Notes: a model not told the origin generated them from the sequence alone. A stretch of 64,000 bases of DNA from Pycnopodia helianthoides (GCA_032158295.1 CM063248.1:16106787-16170786), one strand, 5' to 3'; shown: positions 23,212 to 34,760, counted from the stretch's first letter. Translations and numbers: made by a program.

Positions 23212-23321
23212 ATTATTTACTGATTGAAGATCAGAATCCATCACAAAGCAGATTCTTCTTTGAAGGTCAACTTGGATTGTCATGTTTTGGGATGGATGTG
23301 CATCCCCCCTCCTTGTCTGAG
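23212..23321 (+). other. Exon-like block E2, copy 2
   Basis: Nearly identical to 6175-6280, with 4 extra bases (GATTATTTACTG in place of GATTACTG). The acceptor TTGTTTGCAG and donor CTGAG|GTATGT are intact. The indel is not a multiple of three, arguing against a conserved frame. The following ~150 bp also match 6281-6430. Confidence 0.35.
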
Positions 23322-23489
23322 GTATGTTGAAAAAGTTAAGACTTCTTAGTGTTGAAACTCTACACTTAACCTGTTGTTATATGTATTCCGGCCACACCGG
23401 CCATGTACACATGCAAAAAGATAGCGGCCTCTCAAATTGGTTTCAAGACTACCTTTCCAGAGGAAAAAAGATTTATCATTCCCTCCTTG

Positions 23490-24290
23490 TCTCAGGTAAG
23501 ATTTTTTCTGATTGATTTAGACTGTGGATCACTCAGATTAGAAGAGAAAGTTTGTGTGCAGGGCAGAGTTTTTCTTTTGATGTAGACTCTGCGTCACTCC
23601 AAAAACATGATCATTTTCTGTGTGACTGCACGGACTTTCCTTGTAATGTAGACGCTATGTCCTTCCAAATACAGGAAAGAGTTTGTGTGACTGCACAGAT
23701 TTTTCTTATTGATGTTAACTCTAGGTTGCACTTAACACATGAGAAAGTTTGTGCGACAACATAGATTTGTTTTTATTGATGAAGAATCTGCGTCACTCAA
23801 AACACGTGAATTTTCTGTTTAACTGCGCAGATTTTTCTTACTGATGTTAACTGTTGGTCAATCGAAACACAGCAGAAAGTATGTGTTATAGCACAGACTT
23901 TTCTTACTGATGTAGACTACGTCACTCCAAACACAGGAAAAATACTGTGCGACGACACAGATTTTACTTATTGATGTAGACTCTGGGTTGCTCCTAACAC
24001 AGCAGAAAGTCTGTGTGACAACACATTTTTGTAATGATGTAAACTATTGGTCAATCGAAACGCAGAAAAAAAGCTATGTGATAGCACAGATTTTTCTTAC
24101 TGATGTAGACCCTATGTCACTCGAAACACAGGAGAAAAACTGTGCGATAGCATAGTTTTTTCTTTTTACTGTTTTAGACTCTGGGTTGCTCTTAACACAG
24201 CAGAAAGATTGTGTGTTTGGGCAGATTTTTTCTTTTTGTTGTAGACTCTTTTTTACTCCAAACATGGGAGAAAAATTGTGTCTCAAAACA
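23490..24290 (+). repeat. 66-bp minisatellite, block C3
   Basis: About 12 degenerate units beginning after a TTGTCTCAG|GTAAGA at ~23494, which is itself a remnant of an E1-type exon end. The array ends in the AACATTTCCAGGTTGATGC spacer. Confidence 0.75.
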
Positions 24291-24447
24291 TTTCCAGGTT
24301 GATGCAGAACTAATCAGAACGTTCCAAAAACAAATTTGTCCAGTCTGTCGCAACCATTCCAAGTTGATGTTGATGTGATGAAATAATTGTTGCCATTTGA
24401 TGAAATTACAACCTTGTATTTTATTTTGTTTGCTTATTATTCAATAG

Positions 24448-24559
24448 TTGAAGAGCAGCATCAATCATGAAGGAGAGCCTCTTTCTTCAGTAGATACATC
24501 TATCAAAGTCAACTTAGATTGTCATGGGATGGCTATGCATCACTCCTTCCTTGTCTGAG
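24448..24559 (+). other. Exon-like block E1, copy 4
   Basis: The donor CTGAG|GTAAGA is intact. The usual TTTGCAG acceptor has become TTTGCTT, leaving TATTATTCAATAG as a possible shifted acceptor ending at 24447. It has lost 4 nt after GTCATG compared with copies 1 and 2, so the frame differs. Confidence 0.3.
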
Positions 24560-25105
24560 GTAAGATTTTTTTCTTTTGATTTAGACTGCGGATCACTCAG
24601 ATTACAAGACAAAGTTTGTGTGCAGTGCAGAGTTTTTCTTTTGATGTAGACTCTGCGTCCTATGTCCTATGTCACTCCAAACACAGGAGAAAAACTCTGT
24701 GACAGCATAGATTTTTATCACGGTTTAAGACTCTGGGTGCTCTTGACAGCAGAAAGTCTGTTTGACAGCACAGATTTTTCTTTACTGATGTAAGCCCTAT
24801 GTCACTCCAAACACAGGAGAAAACCTCTGTGACTGCATAGATTTTTCTCACTGTTTCAGACTCTGGGTTGCTCTTGACAGCAGAAAGTCTGTTTGACAGC
24901 ACAGATTGTTCTTTTGATGTTGACTCTGCTTCACTCCAAACACAGGAGAAAAACTGTGTAATTGCACAGATTTGTTTTATTGATGTAGTCTCTGGGTTGC
25001 TCTTAACACAGCAGAGAGTTTATGTGTCGGGGCAGTTTTTCTATATTTTTTTAAGACTCTTTGTCACTCTCCAAACAGGAGAAAATTTGTGTCTCAAAAC
25101 ATTTC
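24560..25105 (+). repeat. 66-bp minisatellite, block C4
   Basis: About eight degenerate units. Two successive stretches (24680-24780 and 24800-24900) repeat the order ACTCTGTGACAGCATAG-like then GGTTGCTCTTGACAGCAG, indicating a two-unit duplication. Confidence 0.7.
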
Positions 25106-25255
25106 CAGGTTGATGCAGAACTGTTCAGAACGTTTCAAAAAAAGTTTTGTCCAGTCTGTCGCAACCATTCCAAGTTGACGTTGTTCTGTTGAAGTAATTG
25201 TTGCCATTTGATGAAATTACAACCTTGTATTTTATTTTGTTTGCTTATTATTCAG

Positions 25256-25370
25256 TGGTTGAAGAGCAGCATCTATCATGAAGGAGAGCCTCTTTCTTCA
25301 GTAGATACATCTATCAAAGTCAACTTAGATTGTCATGGGATGGCTATGCATCCCTCCTTCCTTGTCTGAG
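25256..25370 (+). other. Exon-like block E1, copy 5
   Basis: Follows ATTATTCAG (ending at 25255) and ends at CTGAG|GTAAGA. It is very close to copy 4 and shares the lost TTTGCAG acceptor. Spacer plus exon plus flanking 66-bp units appear to have duplicated together, about 0.8 kb apart. Confidence 0.3.
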
Positions 25371-26965
25371 GTAAGATTTTTTCTTTTGATTTAGACTGCA
25401 GATCACTCAAATTACAAGACTTAGTTTGTATGCAGGGCAGAGTTTTTCTTTTGATGTAGACTCTGCGTCACTCCAAAATATGAGAATTTTCTTGATGATG
25501 TAGACGCTTTGTCCACCAAATACAGGAGAAAGTCTGTGTGACTGCACAGATTTTTCTTATCGATCTTTACTCTAGGTTGCTCTTAACACATGAGAAAGTT
25601 TGTGTAACAACAAAGATTTGCTCTTATTGATGAAGACTCTGCATCACTCAAAACACACGCGAATTTTCTGTGTGACCGCACAGATTATTTCTTATTAATG
25701 TTAACTCTAGGTTGCTCTTAACACATGAGAAAGTCTGTGTAACGACACAGATGTTTTCTTATTGATGAAGACTCTGCGTCACTCTAAACACACATGAATT
25801 TTCTTACTGATGAAGACTCTTAACACATGAGAAAGTATGTGTGACTGGACAAATTTATCTTGTTGATATAGACTATTTGTCAATCGAAACACAGCAGAAA
25901 GTCCGTGTATTAGCACAGATTTTTCTTACTGATGTAGACCCTATGTCACTCCTTACACAGGAGAAAAACTGTGAGACAGCATTGATTTTTCTTACTGTTT
26001 TAGACTCAGGGTTGCTCTTAACACAGCAGAAAGTCTTTTTGACGGCACAGATTTGTTCTTTTGATGTTGACTCTGCGTAGCTCCAAACACATGAGATATT
26101 TCTGTTTGACTGTGCAGATTTTTCTTGTTGATGTAAACTATTGGTCAATCGAAACACAGGAAATAGTCTGTGTGATAGTACAGACTTTTCTGACCGATGA
26201 AGAACTTGTGTCACTCCAAACACAGGAGAAAAACTGTGCGACGGCATAGCTTTTATATTACTGATGTGGACTCTAAGTTGCTCTTTAATCTTTAGAATGT
26301 TTGTGTGACCGCGCAGATTTATCATATTGATGTAAACTTTTGGTCAATCTAAACACATGAGAAAGTTTGCGTGATAGCACTGATTTTTCTTACTGGTGTA
26401 GACCCTGCTTCACTCCAAACACAGGAGAATAACTGTGCGATGACATAGAGTTTTCTTATTGATGTAGACTCTGGGTTGCTCTTAACATAGCAGAAAGTCT
26501 GTGTGACGGCACATATTTTTGTTATGTTGTAGATTATGGGTCCCTTTAAACACAGCAGAAGTCTGTGTGATAGCACATATTTTTCTTACTGATGTACACC
26601 TTGCGTCACTCCAAACTAGGTAGAAAAAGTGTGCGACGACATAGCTTTTTCTTATTGATGTAGACTCTGGGTTGCCCCTAACAGCAGAAAGTCTGTGTGA
26701 CGGCACATATTTTTTTATTGACGTAAACTATTGGTCAATCGAAACACAGAAGAAATTATGTGATAGCACAGATTTTTGTTATTGATGTAGACACTGCGTC
26801 ACTTCAAACACAGGAGAAAAACTGTGTGACTGAACAGATTTTTCCTTATTGATGTAGTCTCTGCGTCGCTTCTTAACACAGCAGATAGTTTGAGTATCGG
26901 GGCAGATTTTTTCTTTTTGTTGTAGACTTTTTGTCACTCCAAACATTGGAGAAAAAGTGTGTCTC
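25371..26965 (+). repeat. 66-bp minisatellite, block C5
   Basis: About 24 degenerate units, many of the GGTTGCTCTTAACACAGCAG type, ending in the ACATTTCCAGGTTGATGC spacer. A 150-codon minus-strand ORF at 25873-26325 is a by-product of the repeat. Confidence 0.75.
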
Positions 26966-27121
26966 AAAACATTTCCAGGTTGATGCAGAACTGTTCAGAA
27001 CATTTCAAAAACAATTTTGTCCAGTCTGTCGCAACCATTCCAAGTTGATGTTGTTCTGTTGAAATAATATTTGCCATTTGATGAAACTACAACCTTGTAT
27101 TTATTTTGTTTGCTTCAATAG

Positions 27122-27232
27122 TTGAAGAGCAGCATCTATCATGAACGAGAGCCTCTTTCTTCAGTAGATACATCTATCAAAGTCAATTTAGATTGTCATG
27201 GGATGGCTATGCATCACTCCTCCTTGTCTGAG
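27122..27232 (+). other. Exon-like block E1, copy 6
   Basis: Weak acceptor (TTTGCTTCAATAG), donor CTGAG|GTAAGA. Same subtype as copies 4 and 5 (CTTTCTTCAGTAGATACATC in the middle), and missing a further base before the end. It is the third member of a 24.4-27.2 kb sub-array. Confidence 0.3.
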
Positions 27233-27690
27233 GTAAGATTTCTTCTTATTGATATAGACTCTAGATCACTCAAATTACAAGAGAAAGTTTGTGTGCCGGG
27301 CAGAGTTTCTCTTTTGATGTAGACTCTGCTACACTCAAAACACAGGAGAAAAACTGTGCGACGACATGGATTTTTCTTTTGATTTTGACTCTGCGTAACT
27401 CCAAACACATGTGAATTTTCTGTGTGACTGTGCAGATTTTTCTTATTGATGTAAACTCTTGGTCAATCAAAACACAGGAGTTAGTCTGTGTGATAGCACA
27501 GACTTTTATGACTGATGTCGGAAAACACAAGAGAAAAACGTTTTGCGACTGCACAGATTTTTCTTATTGATATAGACATTTGGTCACTCCAATTACAGGC
27601 AAAAGTTTGTGTGACTGTGCAGAGTTTGACATTTTGTTGTAGACTCTGTGTCACTCCAAACACAGGAGAGAGATTTTTGTCTCAAAACTT
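27233..27690 (+). repeat. 66-bp minisatellite, block C6
   Basis: Last + oriented block of the family on the left side, about seven units, followed by the CCATTCCAAGTTGATT spacer that stops where the large inverted repeat begins. Confidence 0.75.
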
Positions 27691-27998
27691 TTTCAAGTTG
27701 ATGCAGAACTGTTTAGATCATTTCGAAAACAATTTTGTCCAATCTGTCGCAACCATTCCAAGTTGATTTTGTACTGTTGTAATAATTTTTTGCCATTTGA
27801 GGAAGCCGTACTTTGACATGATGTTCCATGATTGTTACAAGTTTTGCAGACCAGGCTGTGGTACATACACATGTAGCTTCTACAGGAATGTGTTTTTTCC
27901 TCCTGTATATCTAATTATTACTCTATCATAAATGGCCTGTTTGGACTATGTTTACAAATGCCCTGTATTAAAATTGAAATAACTTTGATGTGTTACAG

Positions 27999-28181
27999 AT
28001 GGGGCAACTTCAGTCATCTAAGCCATGCAAACCCTCAACCTGTAACTTCTTGATGACATCTTATCATCAGTGAACTTGCGACTACACAGCACTTTACAGT
28101 AACTCAAAAGCACTGTAGATCTTGTAGGAGTTTGTCATCTCTACCAGTTCATCATCTCCAGGTGATCTTCTGCATACCAAG
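27999..28181 (+). other. Exon-like block in the left arm
   Basis: The acceptor GATGTGTTACAG ends at 27998 and a strong donor CCAAG|GTAAGG follows 28181, giving 183 nt. All frames contain stops (the ATG frame gives MGQLQSSKPCKPSTCNFLMT then stops soon after). Strong splice borders without a frame suggest a noncoding or 5'UTR exon. Counterparts are at 45794-45975 (-) and, truncated, at 46817 (-). Confidence 0.4.
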
Positions 28182-29110
28182 GTAAGGTTTACTTTTAATT
28201 ATCCATGTGGATGCAACCCAACAAACCCCTAAATCTACCTAATCGTCTGGTTTTGCCTAACACAGGTCACAATACTGCTCAGCCCAACCAGCCATGATTA
28301 GTGCTGAGCTAATGGCAACAGAAACTTTAACAAGTCTGTTTTAAGTTTTGACATTGCTGTTTTGATCCATACTTTTAAACTGTATCTTATATTATGACCA
28401 ACAAATTTTTTGTAATCAAATGTAAAAGATCTACTTGAATGTTATATAAAACAAATAGAGAATGTTTTGCATTCTTGCAAATGGGCGAATATTTTCATTC
28501 GCCGGGCATGTGAGACCTCCTTGTTAGTGCGGACATCTGCATTTACTATTTCAAAAATTTTCCATTTGACGCAGCTTCTTTTTTCTGTCCAATATCACAT
28601 GTAAAATTATGGTGCATGCAGTGTAATTGAATTGTGTGGACACTGCAAATGTTGCTCCTTGTGACCGAAGCTGAGTGAAATGTGTGAGCATTTTGTAAAA
28701 CGACGCACTGTGCCTGGATTTGTGGAATTTGGGCAGGGTGAAGACTGAATGCACACAGATACACAAGCCCAAATAATACAGTAACCAGTGAATTTGTTTT
28801 GGGGTAGGGAGGTGCATGAGACATTGAACGAGTTCAACTAATGAAAGTATTCTCATCATTTTAGTCATAAACATTCATCATTTGTATGCCATTCCTCTAA
28901 CTAAAATCCAGACATGACACACTGTCTAGTTTAGTTTGTAAAACCAAAAGAATGTCATGGAAATCTGAGAGTGACTTTGATATAGACTGCAATTCTTGTG
29001 CGTTTTTAAGAACCAATATTCAATTATGCACGAGACTTGCAGTGTCTGTTAGGGGTCACTTACAATGATAGTATGAAAGAAAACAAATTCCTTATTGTAG
29101 AGTTTTATTT
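28182..29110 (+). other. Gene-free part of left arm
   Basis: AT-rich and intron-like. 28560-28640 matches, in reverse complement, 46365-46440 rather than the expected place in the right arm, so the right arm is rearranged here. The overlapping minus ORFs of 76-107 codons at 28546-28874 are in three different frames, and I see no reason to accept any of them. Confidence 0.4.
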
Positions 29111-29171
29111 AATGTTGTAGATGAGACTACTTCAAGCAAACTGAAACTGCTTCAAGACACCTCCTTCAATC

Positions 29172-29381
29172 ATGAGGAAAGAGAAAACTAAGCAGCTTGA
29201 TGTGAACATAACCCAATCATTGGTCCACTTGGAGTTTGTCATCTCTACAACGACAGTATTTGAGATTCATCTTGCACATAAGCAAGGTTGGTCAAGATTG
29301 ATTATTCAAACATCCCTTGTAGTTACTGGACTTGATTGGCAAATTCAATTGCATCATGTGGATTTGGTGCTGCTACATTGA
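29172..29381 (+). CDS. Conserved 69-codon ORF, left arm copy
   Basis: ATG at 29172 opens MRKEKTKQLDVNITQSLVHL and continues through QTSLVVTGLDWQIQLHHVDL to a stop. The right-arm copy has the same length with about five substitutions and no indel, although neighbouring noncoding stretches do carry indels. An acceptor-like TTTAATGTTGTAG lies just upstream, and an internal AAG|GTTGGT could act as a donor. It could be a small protein, part of an exon or a chance survivor. Not recognised. Confidence 0.3.
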   Translation: MRKEKTKQLDVNITQSLVHLEFVISTTTVFEIHLAHKQGWSRLIIQTSLVVTGLDWQIQLHHVDLVLLH

Positions 29382-29667
29382 AACATAAAACAAAACTCGG
29401 GTGTACATTGCGTTGATTGTGAACATCTGGTATTTATTGGTGATGTTGGCTTTCATTTTGTAAGGCACCTTTGCCCAGTCTGCTTTGTAAGAGACTAAAG
29501 TAGCAATCCGAAGTTGTTGTGATTGTCAGAAATTGCTTTAGAGAGTACATTGTCTGTTTTTAAATGTCTCAAGGTAAATTTTCATTTATAGATTGAGAGT
29601 GATACTGGTTTCATCAAGAGAGCATCAGTAAATAAGAGCCCAAGACTGATCCACCTCAACTGTCACC

Positions 29668-29780
29668 TGCTAATCTACTCAAGATATGGACAAGTCTGCT
29701 AATCTACTCAAGATATGGACAAGTCTGCTAATCTACTCAAGATATGCACAAGTCGACTAATCTACTCAAGATATGAACAA
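29668..29780 (+). repeat. 29-bp tandem repeat, 4 copies
   Basis: CTGCTAATCTACTCAAGATA + TGGACAAGT repeated four times, with the last copies diverged (CGACTAATC). The mirrored, more degenerate set is at ~44495-44620 on -. Confidence 0.85.
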
Positions 29781-30073
29781 GCTGGACATGGCAATGTTTG
29801 ATCAAGACTGAAGTGAAAATGCTATCAACGAGAAAGAACAGCTTTTATGACCCACAAACAATCGTAACGAACTGTAATCTTTCTTTGGAAAGATTTAATC
29901 ATGGGTTGATTTAATACTAAAAAGTGCATTTTTCAGTCAACTTTTTTGTATTATCATGGTTGCTTAATAGTTATTGATCAAATTCTTAGCTTTGCATTCA
30001 AAACTTTGTTGTGCTATTATCAAATGCTTTGTAAGGTGCATTGTTAAAATTTTATTTTTTAAAGTTAGTTATC

Positions 30074-30100
30074 TTAAAGGCAGTGCATACCTTTGATAAT
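30074..30100 (+). mobile_element. TTAA-type TIR remnant
   Basis: TTAAAGGCAGTGCATACCTT resembles the 30998 MITE terminus (TTAAAGGCACTGGACACTAT). Its mirror in the right arm ends with TTAA at 44076-44079. No opposite terminus is recognised nearby, so this is a solo or truncated end that predates the arm duplication. Confidence 0.35.
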
Positions 30101-30534
30101 TGACGATAATATCTAAACCCATGCAAAAAGGTTCTTCTCTTCACTTTGAAATATTCTCAGTTTATATCTCTTCTTTTGCTATCTTGAACCTTCACTATGT
30201 TCTCTTCTTCCTTGCTAACACCCAACCTTGTACGTGAAGTGTTATGTTTGGCCAGTTTTGGTTGTTCAGTTCACCATTTCACTTCAAATTTACTTTGGTT
30301 TAATTTTATTTGTAGCCATTCATCTTTGAGAGTGATATCAACGTACTTCAAGGCAGCCATCAATCTCAACATCTAAAGAGCTCTGCTAATGCTATGGCTG
30401 ATTGGCTTCAACTTCAAACAGTGTCTGTTTCAAGCGACCTTTCGACATAAACGCTTTGATGTTTTCATGCAACCTGGTTGCTGCTTTTCAACCACTTAAT
30501 GTTTTCAGTCGACTTAGTAACGTTCTTCAATGCA

Positions 30535-30685
30535 GCATTGTGTGTTTGGAGTGACGACGAGTCTACATTAATAACAACAATCTGCGCCATCACACAGACT
30601 TTCTCCTGTGGTTAGAGTGACACGGAGTCTACATTAATAAGAAAAATCTGTGCCGTCATACAGACTTTCTCTTTGTAAAAACCAC
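30535..30685 (-). repeat. 66-bp minisatellite, two minus-oriented units
   Basis: GTGTTTGGAGTGACGACGAG and TCATACAGACTTTCTC show units in reverse complement. The mirrored + units are at 43290-43510. This proves the family is inside the palindrome arms too, joined to a sequence resembling the 86-bp repeat (TTTGATGTTTTCATGCAACC at ~30455). Confidence 0.7.
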
Positions 30686-30997
30686 AAGATATATGTAGTG
30701 TGCAAGGTTTAACAGCATGAAAAAGAAACAAGTGGTAAACCACACACTTTCGATGATTAGAATTCTCTCAGGAAAAAATTAAGTACTTGTGACAGTTACT
30801 ACAAAAAAAGGAAAAGTGTGCTGGGTAAATATTGTAATGTGACAGCTTGTTTAGCAGTTAATATTTTTCAGCTGTCCAGAATGTGAGATAACTTTATGGC
30901 ACAGCTGCAAGGGTGAATAGGTGGAATTTGTGCAAAGACAGTTTAATTGTTAGAAATGGCTAGAAGAGGTTTGTTGTATTGCAAAATGAAAGAAGAG

Positions 30998-31400
30998 TTA
31001 AAGGCACTGGACACTATTGGTAATTACTCAAAATAATTCTTGGCATAAAAACTTACTTGGTAACGAGCAATGGAGAGCTGTTGATGGTATAAAACATTGT
31101 GAGAAACGGCTCCCTCTGAAGTAACATAGTTTTTAATAAAAGAAGTAATTGCTCAGTAAAATATTTGAATTGATTTTGAGACCTCATGCGTGAGGTCTCA
31201 AAATCAAAATCAAGCATTTGAAAGCACACAACTTTGTGTGACAACATGGACAAGGGTGTTTTTTTTTTTCCTTTTTTTTTGCAACTTCGACGACCAATTG
31301 AGTTCAAATTTTCAGAGGTTTGTTATTTTGTGCATATGTTGAGATACACCAAGTGAGAAGACTGGTCTTTGACAATTACCAAAGGTGTCCAGTGTCTTTA
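30998..31400. mobile_element. TTAA-flanked MITE (403 bp), left arm only
   Basis: Begins TTAAAGGCACTGGACACTAT and ends GGTGTCCAGTGTCTTTAA, so terminal inverted repeats of about 25 bp meet TTAA on both sides. It contains an internal short palindrome (GAGACCTCATGCGTGAGGTC). There is no coding capacity. TTAA target duplications are typical of piggyBac-superfamily non-autonomous elements. The right arm has no copy at the matching place (~42990). Confidence 0.75.
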
Positions 31401-31428
31401 AGTTCAGTCAATCTATGACAATGAATAA

Positions 31429-31503
31429 TTGAAAGGGAGGATGGGGGGAAGGGGGTGGGGTTTCTGTAAATGGGTTTCTTTAAATGGGTTTCATAAAGTA
31501 ACG

Positions 31504-31541
<38 letters not shown>

Positions 31542-31605
31542 AGGGGGGATGGGGGGTAGGGGGGAGGATAGGGGGTGGGAAATAGGGGGTCACCGGGAAT
31601 TCTTT
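31429..31605 (+). other. G-rich block with (AAT)n
   Basis: Runs such as GGATGGGGGGAAGGGGGTGG and GGGGGGATGGGGGGTAGGGG surround an (AAT)~10 microsatellite at 31507-31540. Several G-quadruplex patterns are possible. It is mirrored as a C-rich block at ~42845-42900 with a shorter ATT repeat. Flanking GTTTCTTTAAATGGGTTTC copies form a small tandem array. Confidence 0.7.
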
Positions 31606-31844
31606 CATTTTAATAAGCAAACAAGAAATCTCTTCTGCTTTAAATGGGTTACTTTAAATGGGTTACAGATAAAGACTGTGACTCCATTATTGAAATGAAA
31701 GCGTATTGATCATTGAAGCTGTGGTATTTGGTTGTTGTATAATCTGGATTGTGGAAATTTCTTAACAAGCCCAAGCGTGCACAATTAATTTTCGAATGAT
31801 TCAATGAAATGATATTTTTCAATGCAAAATATGTTATCGCGTGA

Positions 31845-34760
31845 CTTTGTCATGGTTCTTCTTCAATCCTCTGATGTTTTCTTGGAACTAAGCCGTATTC
31901 TCCTTCAATGCAGTAGATGTTTTTCTGCGACTTTGTCGTCGTTCTCCTTCAACCCTCAGATTTTTTCTTGGGACTAAGTTTCATTCTCCTTCAATGATGC
32001 AGATATTTTTATGGGACTTAGTCGATCTTCTTCAACTCATTGATATTTTCCTGCGACTTTGTCGTCGTTCTTCTTCAACCCTCTGATTTTTTCTTGGGAC
32101 TAAGTTTCATTCTACCCCAATATTGCAGATATTTTTATGGGACTTAGTCGATCTTCTTCAACTCATTGATATTTTCCTGCGACTTTGTCGTCGTTCTTCT
32201 TCAACCCTCTGATTTTTTCTTGGGACTAAGTTTCATTCTACTCCAATATTGCAGATATTTTTATGGGACTTAGTCGATCTTCTTCAACTCAATGATATTT
32301 TCCTGCGACTTTGTCGTCATTCTTCTTCAACCCTCTGATGTTTTCTTCGGACTAGGTTTCATTCTCCTTCAATGATGCAGATATTTTTATGGGACTTAGT
32401 CGATCTTCTTCAACTCATTGATATTTTCCTGCGACTTTGTCGTCATTCTTACTCAACCCTATGATGTTATCTTCGGACTAAGTTGCATTCTCCTTCAATG
32501 CAGTAGATGTTTTTCCTGAGACTTTGTCATGGTTATTCTTCAACCCTCTGATATTTTCTTGGGACTTATTCGTATTCTCCTTCAATGCAGTAGATGTTTT
32601 TCTGTGACTTTGTCATCGTACTTCTTCAACCCTTGGATGTTTTCTTTGGACTAAGTCGTACTCTCTTTCAATGCAGTAGATGTTTTCCTGCGACTTTGTC
32701 ATGGTTCTTCTTCAACCCTCTGATGTTTTCTTGGGACTAAGCCATATTCTTCTTCACTGCTGTAGATGTTTTCCTGCGACTTTTTAATCGTTCTTCTTCA
32801 ACACTTTGATGTTTTCTTTGGACTAAGTCGCATTTTCCTTCAATGCAGTGGATGTTTTCCTGCGACTTTGTCATGGTTTTTCTTCAACCCATTGATGTTT
32901 TCTTGGGACTAAGTTGTATTCTCCTTCAAGCAGTAGATGTTTTCCTGCGACTTTGTCATGGTTCTTCTTCAACCCATTGATGTTTTCTTGGGATTAAGTC
33001 CTATTCTCCTTCAAGCAGTAGATGTTTTTTTGCGACTTTGTCATGGTTCTTCTTCAACCCTCTGATGTTTTCTTGGGACAAAGTTGTATTCTCCTTCAAG
33101 CAGTAGATGTTTTCCTGCGACTTTGTCATAATTCTTCTTCAACCCTCTGATGTTTTCTTTTGGTTAAGTCATATTCTCCTTCAATGCAGTAGATGTTGAC
33201 ATCATTCATCTTCAATATTGCGGATATTTTCATGGGACTCAGTCAATCTTCTTCAACCCCTTGATGTTTTCATTTGACTTTGTTGTTCTTCTTCAAGCCT
33301 GATGTTTGCTCGGGACTTAAGTTGTACTTTTCTTCAATGTGATCTCTTGCAATTTTGTCGTCATTCTTCAACCTTTGATGTTTTCTTGGTATTAAGTTTT
33401 CTCCTTCAATATAACTGATGTTTTTATGCGACTTTGTCATCGTTCTTCTTCAATATTGCGGCTTTTTTCATGGGACTCAGTCAATCTTCTTCAAACCCTT
33501 GATGTTTTCGTGCTACTTTGTCGTTCTTCTTCAAGCCTGATGTTTGCTCCGAACTTCAGTTGTACTCTCCTTCAATGTAGCTGCTGTTCTAGCGCAATTT
33601 TGTGTCAATATTCTTCAGTCCTTTGATGTTTTCATGAGTCATTGTCATCGTTCTACTTCAACCCGTTGATGTTTTCTTGGTATTAAGTTCTCTCCTTCAA
33701 TTTAACTGATGTTTTCATGCAACTTTGTCATCGTTCTTCTTCAACCCATTGATGTTTTCATGCGACTTTCTCGTTCTTCTTCACGTCTGATGTTTGTATG
33801 GGACTTAAGTTGTACTCTCCTTCAATGTAGCTGATGTTCTAGTGAAATTTTGTGTCGATGTTCTTCAGTCCTTTGATGTTTTCTTGGTATTAAGTTTTCT
33901 CCTTCAATATAACTGATGTTTTTATGCGACTTTGTCATCGTTCTTCTTCAACCCATTGATGTTTTCATACGACTTTCTCGTTCTTCTTCACGCCTAATGT
34001 TTGTAAGGGACTTAAGTTGTACTCTCCTTCAATGTAGCTGATGTTCTAGTGCAATTTTGTGCCGATGTTCTTCAGTCCTTTGATGTTTTCTTGGTATTAA
34101 GTTTTCTCCTTCAATATAACTGATGTTTTCATGCAACTTTGTCATCGTTCTTCTTCAACCCATTGATGTTTTCATGCGACTTTCTCGTTCTTCTTCACGT
34201 CTGATGTTTGTATGGGACTTAAGTTGTATTCTCCTTCAATGTAGCTGATGTTCTAGTGAAATTTTGTGTCGATGTTCTTCAGTCCTTTGATGTTTTCTTG
34301 GTATTAAGTTTTCTCCTTCAATATAACTGATGTTTTTATGCGACTTTGTCATCGTTCTTCTTCAACCCATTGATGTTTTCATACGACTTTCTCGTTCTTC
34401 TTCACGCCTAATGTTTGTAAGGGACTTAAGTTGTACTCTCCTTCAATGTAGCTGATGTTCTAGTGCAATTTTGTGTCAATGTTCTTCAACCCTCTGATGT
34501 TTTCTTGGAACTAAGTTTTCTCCTTCACTGCAGTAGATGTTTAACTGCGACTTTGCCATTGTTCTTCTTCAAACCTGTTTGATGTTTGCTCTGAACTTAA
34601 GTTGTACTCTCCTTCAATGATCTCATGCAATTTTGTGTCAATCTACTTCAGTCCTTTGATGTTTTCATGAGTCTTTGTCGTCATTCTTGGGACTAAGTCA
34701 GATTATCCGTCAAGGATAGGGATATTTTTCATGCAACTTTGTTGCGTTCTTCTTCAACCC
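31845..34760 (+). repeat. 86-bp dimeric minisatellite, left arm
   Basis: About 34 units. One half reads GTTCTTCTTCAACCCTCTGA + TGTTTTCTTGGGACTAAGTC; the other reads GTATTCTCCTTCAATGCAGT + AGATGTTTTCCTGCGACTTT + GTCATG. Both halves (~40 and ~46 bp) share the frame CTTCAA..GATGTTTTC.TG.GACT, so the repeat is an old dimer. Higher-order blocks with GGCAGATATTTTTATGGGAC-like (32.0-32.4 kb) and CTGATGTTCTAGTGAAATTT (33.8-34.5 kb) variants recur. Confidence 0.9.

Noticed and set aside
3180..27690. CRISPR array
   Set aside because: Units are contiguous with no unique spacers of constant length, there are no cas genes, and the context is eukaryotic.
28546..28874. Three nested minus-strand ORFs of 76-107 codons
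   Set aside because: Different frames over the same bases, low-quality composition, not conserved in the right arm.
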